Positions 1 through 9,669 of a stretch of 64,000 nucleotides of DNA are shown here, one piece after another (the first letter of the stretch is position 1; the number at the start of each line of letters is the position of its first letter). Source of the DNA: Mangrovimonas xylaniphaga (GTDB lineage Bacteria; Bacteroidota; Bacteroidia; Flavobacteriales; Flavobacteriaceae); the NCBI RefSeq assembly GCF_001280435.1, contig NZ_LBIP01000016.1, forward strand, positions 1-64,000, read 5' to 3'. The notes under the pieces were generated by a model. That model was not told the DNA's origin. It ran no database searches and was given only the letters and a program-made list of their open reading frames with translations. Position numbers and translations under genes: made by a program.

Positions 1-3000
1 CACCGTCTGTGGCTCCGTCAGACACACCGAACTTCCCAAGGTATATTGGAGCACTACTTCGTAGTCCCCTTCCGCAAGACCCGTGAACACCGGTGAACTT
101 ACAAAAGTCAATCCCCCGTCGATGCTGAACTGCAATGCATTCCCATTGGCATCTACAACTTCAATAGTTATAGTTCCCGTATCGCCAGAACTTATACAAG
201 TAATATTCGTCTGAGAAATTGTATATTCTGGTGCAGGGATTGCTTCCACATTTATAGACGTAGTTGCCGTACAGTTATTGGCATCCATCACCGTAATTTC
301 ATATAATCCAGGTGTGGACACTGCAATTTCAGGAGATGATTGGAAATCTGTATCACTATTTACAAAATAGTAATAAGGAGGCGTTCCTCCTGAAGCATAA
401 ACCGTAATCACCCCATCCGTACAGGTAAGCGGTGTTGTTAAGGCTGCAGACACCTCAATCATTGGAGGCTCTACAATTTCAATTTCTTCTGAATGCAAAC
501 ATCCATCATCGGTACTTACATTAACAGTATAATTTCCAGGATTTAATGAGGCAAATTCATAATCGCTCGCCATGATAGGTCCAACGCCATCTACAAAAGT
601 TCCGCCTTGGTAAAGGCTATAGTAATATTGCGGTAAGGCTTCATTAACTGCTAAATGCACACTTCCAAAGTCACCATAACATTCTGGTTGGGTAATGTTA
701 CTAACCACAGAAAACTCTCTTTCCATCACATGTACACTCGGTGTCTCGAAAATACAAGGGTTGGTGTCTACTCCTATTTGTTGGATGTAAATGGTATAAT
801 ATCCAGGGGAATTCACCGTAAACACATTACTAGATTGGTAATTCACACCATCAATACTGTATTCATATCCAGAAGGTACACCTCCTACGGTAATTTGGCC
901 AGGTGTTTCACAAATGATGTCCTGAGCTGTTGCTGTAGGATTCAATAAGTTTTGATATACATTGAAGTAAAAAATACTGTAACAACCCCCTGGATAGTTG
1001 ATTACCAACCTGAATTGTCCTGAGGTGTTAGCTGTAAAATCTGGACCTGTTCCTACTTGGTTCCAAGTACAGGCATCATTTTCGTTGGCACAATCTGGCG
1101 TTGCCACAGCTTCACAGCTAGACTCATCCAATTTCTCCCAAATAATAGAAGCAGCATCACTAATTCCGGTTAAAATATCACGTGAATCGTTAGCCCCACA
1201 TAAAAAGATATTCGGCAGTTCCTTACCATCGTTTGGACAGATGACTACTTCATCTGCATAAGGAATCACTGGATTTGTTTGGGTGGTTCCATACAAGGTC
1301 ACGGTTACCACTTCTTCAATAGATAAACAAGTTGCAGGCGCTGTATTGGTTACATAATAAGTTCCTGTTTCGGTTGCCGTAATGGTTTGTGTTGTTCCTA
1401 TAACCGGTGACCCAGATGGGCTAGTTGACCAAGAGTATGATTCATAACCATCGGCAGCGGTTAATTCAACACTTCCTCCACACAGCACTTCTTCTCTTTC
1501 ATAATCACAATTAGAAATATCCACTAAAAAGTTGGTTGGTTGCGGGAAGCTGTTACATTCTACAGAGACATAACTTGGTTGGTCTTCCACAGTGATAGAG
1601 CTAATTGCTCCCGTGTAGGTGGCAAAAGCCTGATTTACGATTTCGTTGGAACAAGCCTGACTTAAATCGTAACAATTTGGAACTACCTGTACCGCTAAAC
1701 GAATCACAAACACAGGATCTCCAAATTCTACAGATTCATCAGGAATGTCGAACACAATAGTGCGTGTTACTGGATCGTAAGATAACAATGTTGCGCCTCC
1801 TGAGTTGGTCAAATCAATATCTGTAGCTGGATCAAAAACAATATTTTCAGGAAGAATATCGGTTAACGTAAAATTGGTAATATCTTCGTTTCCTATGTTT
1901 TGATAGCTTATTTCGTAGAACAGGTTTTGGCCTAAAATAACATCGTCTCCATTTATTTCATTTCCAAATTCATCCTCTACAATTTTTACCAGTTCTATTT
2001 CTGGTGAAATGATATCCACAGCAAAAGCACTGAAAAACGAAAACAATGGATCCGCTTGTCCTCTGGCTACCTGTAGTGTAAAAGATGCAGAGGTTTCACT
2101 GTGGTTTATGTATTCAGGCTCTGAATTTACAATTTCCAAAAAACCTGTATCATACCCCAAAGTATTTGTCCCTGAAGGATTTCTAGGATAAGACACTCCA
2201 TTCATGTTTTCAATAACAGATCCAAAAAATTTGTTGGCAGGTCTTAAAGGGGTGGTAACCTCTTTGTTATTGATTTCAAGCTTAGTGGCTCTATTATTTT
2301 TATCTCCGTCTAAAACAGCATAAGCAAACTGTAAATCGATATGTCCTGCTGGAGGCGTCGTAAAGCCATCCACAGGGATTTCCTCATAATGATCATCGTA
2401 AATATGACTGAAACCATCAAAGGTTGTGAAGGATTTCATGTGAAGGTTAGGGTCTTCATAAATCACAAAAAGAGTCCATCCTGCCGATAGTCCCGTTGAG
2501 TAATTGGATCCTTCACTAGAAATAACATTGGCAACCGTATAGGTCCCTTCCACGTCAGTTAAATCTCCCAATATATCCGTTACCTCTGCATAACAAGCAT
2601 AAGGCGTGTTTCCTGGTTCACCAGTTTCTGAGACAATAGGATTTACAACGGCATCGTATATAAGTTCTCCTGTAATATCTACATAAGAAGTACCTTCCGG
2701 AGTTTTGAACTTAACCTTATTTATATTGGTTCGATCTCCATTTTGAAGCGTCGCTCCCCAATACAAAGCGGCATAAGCTACCGAATAACAAGTAGTTTCA
2801 CTACCGTCTTCTTGAGGAGGTAATACGATATCGGCACTACTAGAACTAAATGTAGAAGTGTCCGAATCTATATCAATGTATTGCATGCTGACATCTTGAT
2901 TATCGATGGAATTATTATTCCCTGGCAAATTATTTTGACCAAGGATATTGTTTCCTATAACCAGCATACTCCCTTTTACTTCTATTTTCTCTCTAATGGT

Positions 3001-3093
3001 AAATGGTTCATAGGTTTGGGCCATTGTACCAAAGCTCATCAGTAACAGAAATAAACCTAAAAGGTAAGGTCTATAATAAGTAGGCGTTTTCAT
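1..3093 (-). CDS. Large SprB-like cell-surface adhesin, 3' end cut by the window edge
   Basis: The frame is open from an ATG at 3093 down to base 1, so 1031 codons are present and the C-terminus is missing. The protein begins with a clear signal peptide (MKTPTYYRPY, then a Leu-rich core ending FGTMAQ). Residues about 364-470 look like a DUF11-type beta-sandwich (ELVKIVEDEFG, then ILGQNLFYEISYQN and TNFTLTDILP). From about residue 690 onward there are SprB-like repeats with the pattern Cys...Gly...GG-x-P-x-YYY (for example GGTPPYYYFV). Such proteins are exported by the type IX system and act as gliding or attachment adhesins; a C-terminal sorting domain is expected beyond the left edge. It lies 97 bases downstream of the PorP/SprF fusion gene and is probably co-transcribed with it. 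The domain assignment is family knowledge; the role in gliding is inference. Confidence 0.8.
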   Translation of the reverse strand, partial: MKTPTYYRPYLLGLFLLLMSFGTMAQTYEPFTIREKIEVKGSMLVIGNNILGQNNLPGNNNSIDNQDVSMQYIDIDSDTSTFSSSSADIVLPPQEDGSETTCYSVAYAALYWGATLQNGDRTNINKVKFKTPEGTSYVDITGELIYDAVVNPIVSETGEPGNTPYACYAEVTDILGDLTDVEGTYTVANVISSEGSNYSTGLSAGWTLFVIYEDPNLHMKSFTTFDGFSHIYDDHYEEIPVDGFTTPPAGHIDLQFAYAVLDGDKNNRATKLEINNKEVTTPLRPANKFFGSVIENMNGVSYPRNPSGTNTLGYDTGFLEIVNSEPEYINHSETSASFTLQVARGQADPLFSFFSAFAVDIISPEIELVKIVEDEFGNEINGDDVILGQNLFYEISYQNIGNEDITNFTLTDILPENIVFDPATDIDLTNSGGATLLSYDPVTRTIVFDIPDESVEFGDPVFVIRLAVQVVPNCYDLSQACSNEIVNQAFATYTGAISSITVEDQPSYVSVECNSFPQPTNFLVDISNCDYEREEVLCGGSVELTAADGYESYSWSTSPSGSPVIGTTQTITATETGTYYVTNTAPATCLSIEEVVTVTLYGTTQTNPVIPYADEVVICPNDGKELPNIFLCGANDSRDILTGISDAASIIWEKLDESSCEAVATPDCANENDACTWNQVGTGPDFTANTSGQFRLVINYPGGCYSIFYFNVYQNLLNPTATAQDIICETPGQITVGGVPSGYEYSIDGVNYQSSNVFTVNSPGYYTIYIQQIGVDTNPCIFETPSVHVMEREFSVVSNITQPECYGDFGSVHLAVNEALPQYYYSLYQGGTFVDGVGPIMASDYEFASLNPGNYTVNVSTDDGCLHSEEIEIVEPPMIEVSAALTTPLTCTDGVITVYASGGTPPYYYFVNSDTDFQSSPEIAVSTPGLYEITVMDANNCTATTSINVEAIPAPEYTISQTNITCISSGDTGTITIEVVDANGNALQFSIDGGLTFVSSPVFTGLAEGDYEVVLQYTLGSSVCLTEPQTV

Positions 3094-3190
3094 GGTGTTT
3101 CTGTTTTTAAATCCTATTTCCTCCAAGGGGCATTGCAGAAAACAGGTTTGCCATTACTACTATTAATTCAATTTTCTAATTTTTAAATAC

Positions 3191-5845
3191 TTAATTCTCT
3201 ATTTTAATTATTGATAGCTTCTGATTATATGGTCTATTACCTTTTGATTTCATCGCTTCATTAGCCTGTTCGATGGCATCAAATTTTTGGTAATAGATGT
3301 AATATTTACTGGTATTTACGTCATAGAAGAAATCCACATCGGTTCTTCCAGACGACACTACCTTCGTTAAGAAATCATCTCTCTTGGCAACATCGTTATG
3401 GACCGCCAAAATCATGTAATAACCACTTTCTACATTCTTAACATTTTTCACGATTTGGATATTTCCTCCAAGGTCTTCTCCAAAATTGAATTCTTCCGTT
3501 TTTAATGGCGCTGATCTCAATGGCGTACTTTGCTTGATATTTTTCAATGCCAACCTATCGCGCATGTATCTGTCATCTTCATTGTCATAGGCTGCACGTT
3601 TGATTCTACGTTTTCTTTCTATTTCGGTAGCTCTGTTGATGCCCTCCAAAGTGGTGGTTAAACTTGCTTTGGTATCCATGGCTTTCAATTGTTCAGACTT
3701 TAATCGCTTAATAGTTTTCTTGTAATACAACATTACAGGATCATTTTCTATTGGCGCAAACTGAAGTCTTTGCTCGTATAGCTCTTCCAATTCTTCAATA
3801 CGCTGGGTACGGGTATCGATGATATGATCGATATCTGCCTTCAAGGCTTCGATGGCTCTGTTTTCGGCAGAGATACTCTTAAATGGTTTTGGAGCTACTA
3901 CAATTCCTTGATCACCCAAATCATTTTCCTCTTTCAAATCCTTAAGATCCTGATTCTTTATCGCGATGGCTTCCTTATACCTCGTGATTAAGTCTACTTG
4001 TGCCGTACTGTCCGTTTCGGTCAACTTCGTAATTTCATTCATAGACTTGGCCAAATCGTCTGTGGCCTCCATAGCCTTTTGCTTGTCAGAGACTACTTCC
4101 TTGGCTTTAGCTTCCTCCGCCAATCTTGCGGCTTCTGCTTCAGCAGCCAATCTGGCCTCTTCTTCAGCTTGAGTTTTGGCCAATGCTTCGGCTTCCAATC
4201 TTGCTTGCTCTTCTGCCTCAGCCTTAGCTTTTGCTTCAGCGGCCAATCGAGCTTCCTCTGCTGCTTTTTCTTTTGCTGCAGCTTCAGCAGCTACCCTTGC
4301 TTCTTCCTCGGCTTGGGCTCTTGCTTTAGCCTCTGCAGCCAAACGAGCTTCTTCTTCCGCTTGAGCCTTCGCTTGTGCTTCAGATTCCAATCTTGCTTGT
4401 TCCTCAGCTTGTGCTTTAGTTTTTGCTTCGGCAGCCAACCTAGCTTCCTCATTAGCTTTTGCTATTGCTGCAGCCTCAGCAGCCAAACGAGCTTCTTCTG
4501 CTGCTTTTGCTTTCTTCTCAGCTGCTATTTTTGCCTTAGCTTCCGCAACGGCCTTAGCACGTTCTTCCTCTTCCAATCGTTGAGCTTCAGCTTCTGCAGC
4601 CAACCTTGCATCCTCCTCAGCCTTTTCTTTAGCTGCTGCTTCCTCTGCTACTCTAGCTTGCTCCTCAGCTAATGCTTTGCTTTCAGCTTCTTTCTCCAAA
4701 CGTGTCTCTTCAGCCTCCGCTGCCAATTTTGCTGATTCGGCATCTGCCAATGCTTTAGCTTCTGCTACTAATTTAGCGTCCTCCTCAGCCTTAGCCTTTG
4801 CTTCTTCTCTACGAGCAATAGCCGCTTTTCTATTGGCTTCTGCCTGTTGTTTAGACTTTTTGGAAACAGGTTTTCTTCTCTTTTCAGGGAAGACAATGGC
4901 ACTCACCTTGTCTTCTCTACTATAATAAAAACGTTCTGTATTATTAAATCTGTAGGCAAGAGTGATTTCATGTGAAGGACCAAAATCGGTGAACTCACCA
5001 ACAGCCTTTTCAAAATTATATTCAATGGCAATTTGCGAGGTGATGTTCAATCCCACTCCTGCGGACGCTCCATATAATGTATTGTATCCCACTTGTCCCC
5101 AAATACCTTTAGGCACCATTAACATAGCCAAACCTGATACAATGGTTTCATCTGATCTGAACTCCGATCTTACCAAAGCTTGGAATCTACTTTGATCGAA
5201 GAAACCTCGGCTGTCCATATAACCTGTATACATAACATGTCCTTGTATTCCCTGATCTGGAATGTCCTTGATAAGCTGAGAAGCATTTACATTATAAAGC
5301 ACCAAATTGGTCAACGCCAGTCCGAAATCGAAAAAGCCTGTACCATAATTGATTCCAGGATTTATGGTCAGTAAAAAATTGGAAGGGATGTTGTTCAATG
5401 AAGGATCGTCATAATTAGTCACAACATTTCCATTGTTCACACCACTTTTATAAGCGCCTACGTTCAACCCGAACGTAAGATTGTTTTCACGATTTAATTG
5501 TGCGTTGTAAGCGAAATTCAAAAGCCCTCCAAAAGTAGTCAGGACTCCATAATTTTGTTGGAACAGTCCAATTCCCATTCCAATATTTTCCTTAAACCTA
5601 CCAGAAAAACTTCCCAAATAGGTTTGTGGGGCATCTTCAAACTGCACCAATTCCCTCTTATTGTTGAAACTAAGATATTTGTGTTGCTCTCTTACAAAAC
5701 TGAAAGTTGGATTTAACACATATCTATTGAAACGCAAAGAATTACGTACCGGTATAGCTAACGATACTACCCCATCCTCTTCTTGAGAATAGGTCATCTG
5801 TACGGAACAGACTAGTAGTACTATGGCCAAAAGATACGCTTTCAT
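3191..5845 (-). CDS. PorP/SprF-family T9SS membrane protein fused to a TolA-like Ala/Glu coiled coil
   Basis: An 884-residue protein with a signal peptide (MKAYLLAIVLLVCSVQMTYS). Residues about 20-310 form a PorP/SprF-type outer-membrane beta barrel (NPTFSFVREQ, GMGIGLFQQNYG, YNFEKAVGEF). Residues about 325-600 are an Ala/Glu/Lys/Arg-rich coiled coil, which includes eight exact-length 16-residue repeats at 452-579. The last 100 residues (SGYYMILAVHNDVAKRDDF and following) resemble a SPOR-type fold, which suggests contact with peptidoglycan or a partner. Ordinary PorP/SprF proteins are about 300-350 residues, so more than 500 residues are added. The start lies one base after the stop of the T9SS cargo gene, so the two are clearly one operon. 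PorP/SprF proteins anchor partner adhesins at the surface; the extension could span the periplasm. That spanning role is inference. Confidence 0.8.
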   Translation of the reverse strand: MKAYLLAIVLLVCSVQMTYSQEEDGVVSLAIPVRNSLRFNRYVLNPTFSFVREQHKYLSFNNKRELVQFEDAPQTYLGSFSGRFKENIGMGIGLFQQNYGVLTTFGGLLNFAYNAQLNRENNLTFGLNVGAYKSGVNNGNVVTNYDDPSLNNIPSNFLLTINPGINYGTGFFDFGLALTNLVLYNVNASQLIKDIPDQGIQGHVMYTGYMDSRGFFDQSRFQALVRSEFRSDETIVSGLAMLMVPKGIWGQVGYNTLYGASAGVGLNITSQIAIEYNFEKAVGEFTDFGPSHEITLAYRFNNTERFYYSREDKVSAIVFPEKRRKPVSKKSKQQAEANRKAAIARREEAKAKAEEDAKLVAEAKALADAESAKLAAEAEETRLEKEAESKALAEEQARVAEEAAAKEKAEEDARLAAEAEAQRLEEEERAKAVAEAKAKIAAEKKAKAAEEARLAAEAAAIAKANEEARLAAEAKTKAQAEEQARLESEAQAKAQAEEEARLAAEAKARAQAEEEARVAAEAAAKEKAAEEARLAAEAKAKAEAEEQARLEAEALAKTQAEEEARLAAEAEAARLAEEAKAKEVVSDKQKAMEATDDLAKSMNEITKLTETDSTAQVDLITRYKEAIAIKNQDLKDLKEENDLGDQGIVVAPKPFKSISAENRAIEALKADIDHIIDTRTQRIEELEELYEQRLQFAPIENDPVMLYYKKTIKRLKSEQLKAMDTKASLTTTLEGINRATEIERKRRIKRAAYDNEDDRYMRDRLALKNIKQSTPLRSAPLKTEEFNFGEDLGGNIQIVKNVKNVESGYYMILAVHNDVAKRDDFLTKVVSSGRTDVDFFYDVNTSKYYIYYQKFDAIEQANEAMKSKGNRPYNQKLSIIKIEN
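4109..4492 (-). repeat. Eight tandem 48-bp coding repeats (16-residue unit) in the PorP fusion
   Basis: Eight consecutive units of exactly 48 bases encode 16-residue blocks of the form AR(L/V)xxEAxxKxxAxEE. Unit borders fall at 4492, 4444, 4396, 4348, 4300, 4252, 4204 and 4156. No indels break the register. The units differ by several substitutions each, so this is an old array under selection for coiled-coil form, but copy number could still vary between strains. Confidence 0.85.
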
Positions 5846-5846
5846 A

Positions 5847-7310
5847 TTACTTTACAACGGTTATAGAACCTTTTTTAGAGTCTTGTCCAGGACTGGTGAT
5901 GATATAATAAAATACTTGAGTTACACTGCTAACTCCCAATTGGTTTTCAGGCCAATTGTTCATATAATTATTGGTTTGATGTACTACTTTCCCTCGGCTA
6001 TCCATAATCACAATTTCTGTATTGGAACCACTCACATATTGCTGTGGAATTACCCAAGTATCATTGATACCGTCGCCGTTAGGACTGATAAGATTAGGGA
6101 TGTTCCCTACCTCCGGGAAGGGATCGATAGGTTCTCCAATTACAAAGGTGAATTCTTGTGAAGTCTCACATCCTGTGGTTTCTGTAATCACAACTTTATA
6201 GGAACCGTAGTCATAAGCTTCATAACTAGGTTCTGTAGCCTCAGGAATCAAACTGCCATTAAAATACCATTCATAAATAGGGTTATTAGCCGTTGTAGTA
6301 ACTTCTACCCACAAATAGTCTCCCTCTTCCAATTGATTATCCTCAGGAACATTAATTTCGCTTTCAAAACTTTCACTGATCAAATCAATAGAACCAGAGG
6401 TTTCACAACTTCCCAAATCAACTTCTACTGAATAAAATCCAGATTCATTAGTTTGATAGGTTTGCTCTGTTGCTCCAGAAATGGCCGCTCCATCTTTATA
6501 CCATTGGTAGCTTACACCACCTATGGTTGCCAAAGTGGTCATACCTTGATCTGGACAAAACGGATTTCCCAAACTTGAAGCAATTGTAGCATCGGCCTCA
6601 CCAGCAGACACTTCACTAATAGTTACTCTATTTGAGAACGAGTTGGAAGTACAGGTTCCATAATTGGTTTCAGCAAAATAGGTTCCTTCCTGATTAACCG
6701 ACAACGTTGTTCCCTGTGAAATGAAAACCGCCGTAGTAGGTCCTGTTTCCTTAAACCAATTAAAGGTTAGGGATGGATAATTTAAAGGAGAATCATTTTC
6801 TCCCGTTCCAGGATTATCAATAGTTAACAAATAGCTTCCGCCAGAACAAAATGCGCCAGTGGACACCAAGTTATTAATTGAAAAAGGGCTATCCTGAATT
6901 TTATAATAGGCCGCAAAGGCCGTAGATTTTGCACTTGTAGCAACAGGAGCTGTACTTTTTATTCTCAGCTTATACCCTTCTCCAGCTGTAGTGGTCGGCA
7001 ATGAAAAACTTAAAGTTGCCGGTGACACAGTAACAGCTCCTGGCTGTGAAGTGAATATTGTTGTAGGGGTTGAAAAATCCCCTTCGGGATCTGACATTTC
7101 GATGATGAACTGGTTGGAAGCTTCCAATATAGCTTCTGGAGAAAACACGAACGTTACATTATATGTATTGAACGACTCACTGGCACAAGCCTGACTAAAT
7201 CCTAAGTTAGGCGTACCAATGACCAACTGGGCATTTGTTTGTTGCACGAACAACCAAATACAGAAACCAGATAGCAAAGTAAGTCTGTTTAAGATAGTAG
7301 TTTTTTGCAT
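5847..7310 (-). CDS. T9SS type B cargo protein with Ig/PKD-like domains
   Basis: A 487-residue secreted protein with an N-terminal signal peptide ending near FVQQTNAQ. The middle holds several Ig/PKD-like beta modules with paired motifs (FNWFKETGP, YQWYKDGAAISG, YEWYFNGSLIPEA) typical of flavobacterial surface proteins. Residues about 405-487 are the gliding-motility-associated C-terminal domain (type B sorting signal): NLISPNGDGINDTWVIPQ, a mid-domain IVIMDSRGKVVH and a final YYIITSPGQ...GSITVVK. This domain directs T9SS export and surface attachment. It is the first gene of an operon with the PorP/SprF fusion, whose start is one base past this stop. Type B cargo is commonly paired with a PorP/SprF partner, so the two probably work together. 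The cargo ligand is unknown. Confidence 0.85.
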   Translation of the reverse strand: MQKTTILNRLTLLSGFCIWLFVQQTNAQLVIGTPNLGFSQACASESFNTYNVTFVFSPEAILEASNQFIIEMSDPEGDFSTPTTIFTSQPGAVTVSPATLSFSLPTTTAGEGYKLRIKSTAPVATSAKSTAFAAYYKIQDSPFSINNLVSTGAFCSGGSYLLTIDNPGTGENDSPLNYPSLTFNWFKETGPTTAVFISQGTTLSVNQEGTYFAETNYGTCTSNSFSNRVTISEVSAGEADATIASSLGNPFCPDQGMTTLATIGGVSYQWYKDGAAISGATEQTYQTNESGFYSVEVDLGSCETSGSIDLISESFESEINVPEDNQLEEGDYLWVEVTTTANNPIYEWYFNGSLIPEATEPSYEAYDYGSYKVVITETTGCETSQEFTFVIGEPIDPFPEVGNIPNLISPNGDGINDTWVIPQQYVSGSNTEIVIMDSRGKVVHQTNNYMNNWPENQLGVSSVTQVFYYIITSPGQDSKKGSITVVK

Positions 7311-7490
7311 TCAATTACATTTAGCAATTATTCATTCTCAAATTCTTAAACCTTAAAGGTCAAGAATGTCATATCGTGATTTCAGTTTTATCAATCCGAT
7401 TTAGGGTCTAAAAGGGTTTGCTTATATCTCCTGTTGTTTTGAAATATTAGCACACCCTATTGTATCTCCTATAAAATCATCTTAGGAAAT

Positions 7491-7517
7491 CTTCCAATGC
7501 CTAGTCGGCATTGGAAG
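7491..7517 (-). terminator. Perfect 11-bp hairpin overlapping the stop codon of the beta-helix gene
   Basis: Arms 7491-7501 and 7507-7517 are perfect inverted repeats (CTTCCAATGCC / GGCATTGGAAG) around a 5-base loop. On the minus strand the stem contains the last codons and the TAG stop of the gene at 7501-8799. There is only a weak T-tract after it, so it may be an imperfect terminator or an mRNA 3'-end stabiliser. Confidence 0.5.
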
Positions 7518-8799
7518 CATAAATTTTGTTGATACGCAATCTAAAGTCAGGACGTTTTGAATTGGCTAAATCGATAAACGTTTCAGAGTCACTTCCTTTA
7601 GAGTATACGTTAAAAAACGCGCGGTTTCCGTACCAGTTTTCCAAATCTTCATTATTGGAATTGTGCTCGGTGAAAATATTTCCGTTGCAGTTGTTGAAAT
7701 ACATTTCACTGAACTTGATACGGTCTAAGTTCTTATTATTGATAGTAATGTGGTCGTCAAGAATTACCGCTGGATTAAAACCAGAGATGACACTCTTACT
7801 CATTTCCAACGATGCATGTTGTGCAATGTACAGCGCCTCTTTAACCAAACCAACTTCGATATCGGAAGCTAAATTGTCGCTAACATTTACCAAAGTTAGG
7901 TTTTCAGCTTTTACAACCGTTCCTTTTTTCGTAAGGTCTACTTCATTCTTATCTTCATAAGAAGCAACATACATACATCTAGAGCCATCGGCTCCAGATA
8001 CATATGGCGAACGGATAGCCAATGAATTGGTAATATGACATTGTGCACCGTAGTTAAATTTGTAGTCATCGCTACTACTTCTGTACGACACCATCTGTGT
8101 CATATTGAATTCTCCTCCAATAACAATGAATGAATTTCCTTCGCAATAGCTTACCATGATATTTTCAACAACGGTTTTATTTCCAACACCCGCAAGTGTC
8201 AATCCGTTGAAGAACCCAAATTCCTTGGTACGTCTTCCCGCAAATTCAATTCTTACGTATCTAAAGATTCCAGAATCGGATTCCACATTCTCTCCTCCAT
8301 AGTTGATATATTCAAAAGAAGTAGGACGTAATCCGTAATTCACAGAAGATCCGTTTCCGAATTTATTGATTGGTGCATCTCCAAGAATGAACACTCCTCC
8401 CCAGTCACCTTCTTTCTTCACGCTTCTATTGGAAGAAAAAATAATCGGGTCGGTTTCCATTCCGTCGGCAACAATTTTTGAACCTTTACTTACTACCAAA
8501 GTTCCGTTGGTTTTAAAATCACCAAGGATTACAGTTCCTGGCTCAATTGTAAGTGTGGCTCCTTCTGTTACAAACACGCTACCTAATAATAAATAGGTAT
8601 CCTTTTTGTAAAGCTTAGTGTCTTGTGAAATATTCCCACTCAAGATTTGAGTTGGCTCACCATAGTCTACATGGTTGGGTCTAAATTCGGTCCAGTTGTT
8701 TAACCAGTTTGTGGTTCCTATGATTCCTTTCTCCTGTTGGGCAAACAGATTAACCGCAGCCAAAAGAAACAAACATAGAGTCTGAGTAAAGTTTTTCAT
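7501..8799 (-). CDS. Secreted beta-helix-like protein of unknown function
   Basis: A 432-residue protein with a signal peptide (MKNFTQTLCLFLLAAVNLFAQ). Residues about 75-130 carry the pattern VFVTEGATLTIEPGTVILGD and GTLVVSKGSKIVADG, then DPIIFSSN and GDWGGVFILG. This matches the N-terminal capping region seen in right-handed parallel beta-helix proteins of Bacteroidota. The rest has repeated short beta turns (RYVRIEFAGRRT, NGLTLAGVGNKTVVEN) that fit the same fold. No catalytic residues of pectate lyases are evident and there is no recognisable T9SS sorting domain at the C-terminus, which is unusual because homologues often carry one. A good promoter lies at 8849-8879. I cannot assign a function. 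Confidence 0.6.
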   Translation of the reverse strand: MKNFTQTLCLFLLAAVNLFAQQEKGIIGTTNWLNNWTEFRPNHVDYGEPTQILSGNISQDTKLYKKDTYLLLGSVFVTEGATLTIEPGTVILGDFKTNGTLVVSKGSKIVADGMETDPIIFSSNRSVKKEGDWGGVFILGDAPINKFGNGSSVNYGLRPTSFEYINYGGENVESDSGIFRYVRIEFAGRRTKEFGFFNGLTLAGVGNKTVVENIMVSYCEGNSFIVIGGEFNMTQMVSYRSSSDDYKFNYGAQCHITNSLAIRSPYVSGADGSRCMYVASYEDKNEVDLTKKGTVVKAENLTLVNVSDNLASDIEVGLVKEALYIAQHASLEMSKSVISGFNPAVILDDHITINNKNLDRIKFSEMYFNNCNGNIFTEHNSNNEDLENWYGNRAFFNVYSKGSDSETFIDLANSKRPDFRLRINKIYASNAD

Positions 8800-8848
8800 A
8801 AGTAATGTAATTATTAATAGATTAAGGGTCTTCTAACTGTTGATACAT

Positions 8849-8879
8849 CAAAAGTATAAACAAATTCTACGAAATACAA
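8849..8879 (-). promoter_or_regulatory. Bacteroidota promoter TTG-N20-TACTTTTG for the beta-helix gene
   Basis: Read on the minus strand, TTG (8879-8877) is followed after 20 bases by TACTTTTG (8856-8849), matching the Bacteroidota consensus TTG-N19-TAnnTTTG. It lies about 50 bases upstream of the ATG at 8799. The remaining sequence to 9195 is AT-rich and holds only a terminator for the next gene; I see nothing else in it. Confidence 0.6.
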
Positions 8880-9116
8880 AAAAAGTCGTTCAAATACATC
8901 TTTTCAATATAACTGTAGTCTAAAGCCTACTTTTTATAATTTTAAGGAAAGAATCATCTTACTTTCAATACATTACAGAATTTCTTTAATACTTTAAGAA
9001 ATTTCAATCTTAACTTATTTGGTCGTTACAATATTACTTCTCAATTTTAAAAGCAGGGGTACACTTTATATTATGATATTGTAATGACTTTTTTAACTAC
9101 TGCTTCTCCAACTCGG

Positions 9117-9145
9117 AAAAAAAACCCATCATCATATTGGGGTTT
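9117..9145 (-). terminator. Rho-independent terminator of the small secreted protein gene
   Basis: On the minus strand a stem AAACCC(C)...GGGTTT with an 11-base loop is followed by a run of eight T residues. It begins about 50 bases after the stop of the gene at 9196-9642. Confidence 0.6.
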
Positions 9146-9195
9146 CTTTTTGAGTTTTGATAGCATACCTTATACACTATTCGTTTTATGAACTA

Positions 9196-9642
9196 TTAAA
9201 AATCGTCGTACGTATGTAACGATTTTAATGTTTCCTCATAAAAGAGAATAGCCATGATTAAATTTGATTTATCTGAATAAGGTAAAATACGTTTTTGAAA
9301 TTCGATGGTACTTTCAAAATAGTCCTTGGAAGCTTCAATATTATCCTCTAGGGCTTTTTTGTTATCCTTTGTCTCAGGAATTCCCATAGACGCCATTGTA
9401 ATACCAGGCTTGGTAGCAAATGCAATATTAGGCAAGATTTTTACGATAACTTCAATTCGCTCCTTATAGAGCTCCAACAACTCTCCTTTTTGCATATGCT
9501 CCAACTGATCTCTGTCATGGTACTTTGCAATAGAGACCTTACCGCTAATAATACTAGGAGACTCCTCTTTATTCTTTTGGGCAAAACCAATGCCCGTAAC
9601 AAGTATAAAAACAATACTTAATAGGGTAAATTTAGTTTTCAT
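9196..9642 (-). CDS. Small secreted protein of unknown function
   Basis: 148 residues, beginning with a signal peptide (MKTKFTLLSIVFILVTGIGFAQ) followed by a Lys/Glu-rich stretch. The mature part is predicted mostly helical (RDQLEHMQKGELLELYKERIEVIVKIL and KKALEDNIEASKDYFESTIEFQKRIL). No cysteines or metal-binding motifs stand out. It has its own promoter (9670-9699) and terminator (9117-9145), so it is a single-gene unit. It sits beside the copper ATPase gene on the same strand, but about 170 bases and a separate promoter divide them. I do not recognise the family. Confidence 0.65.
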   Translation of the reverse strand: MKTKFTLLSIVFILVTGIGFAQKNKEESPSIISGKVSIAKYHDRDQLEHMQKGELLELYKERIEVIVKILPNIAFATKPGITMASMGIPETKDNKKALEDNIEASKDYFESTIEFQKRILPYSDKSNLIMAILFYEETLKSLHTYDDF

Positions 9643-9669
9643 AGTTTAGATTTAAGGCGTTAACTGTAG

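Noticed and set aside
3966-4925. Several open plus-strand frames opposite the Ala/Glu-rich coiled coil
   Set aside because: They are mirror images of the repetitive GC-richer codons of the PorP fusion, read as Ser/Ala/Phe-rich strings with no start context or known fold.
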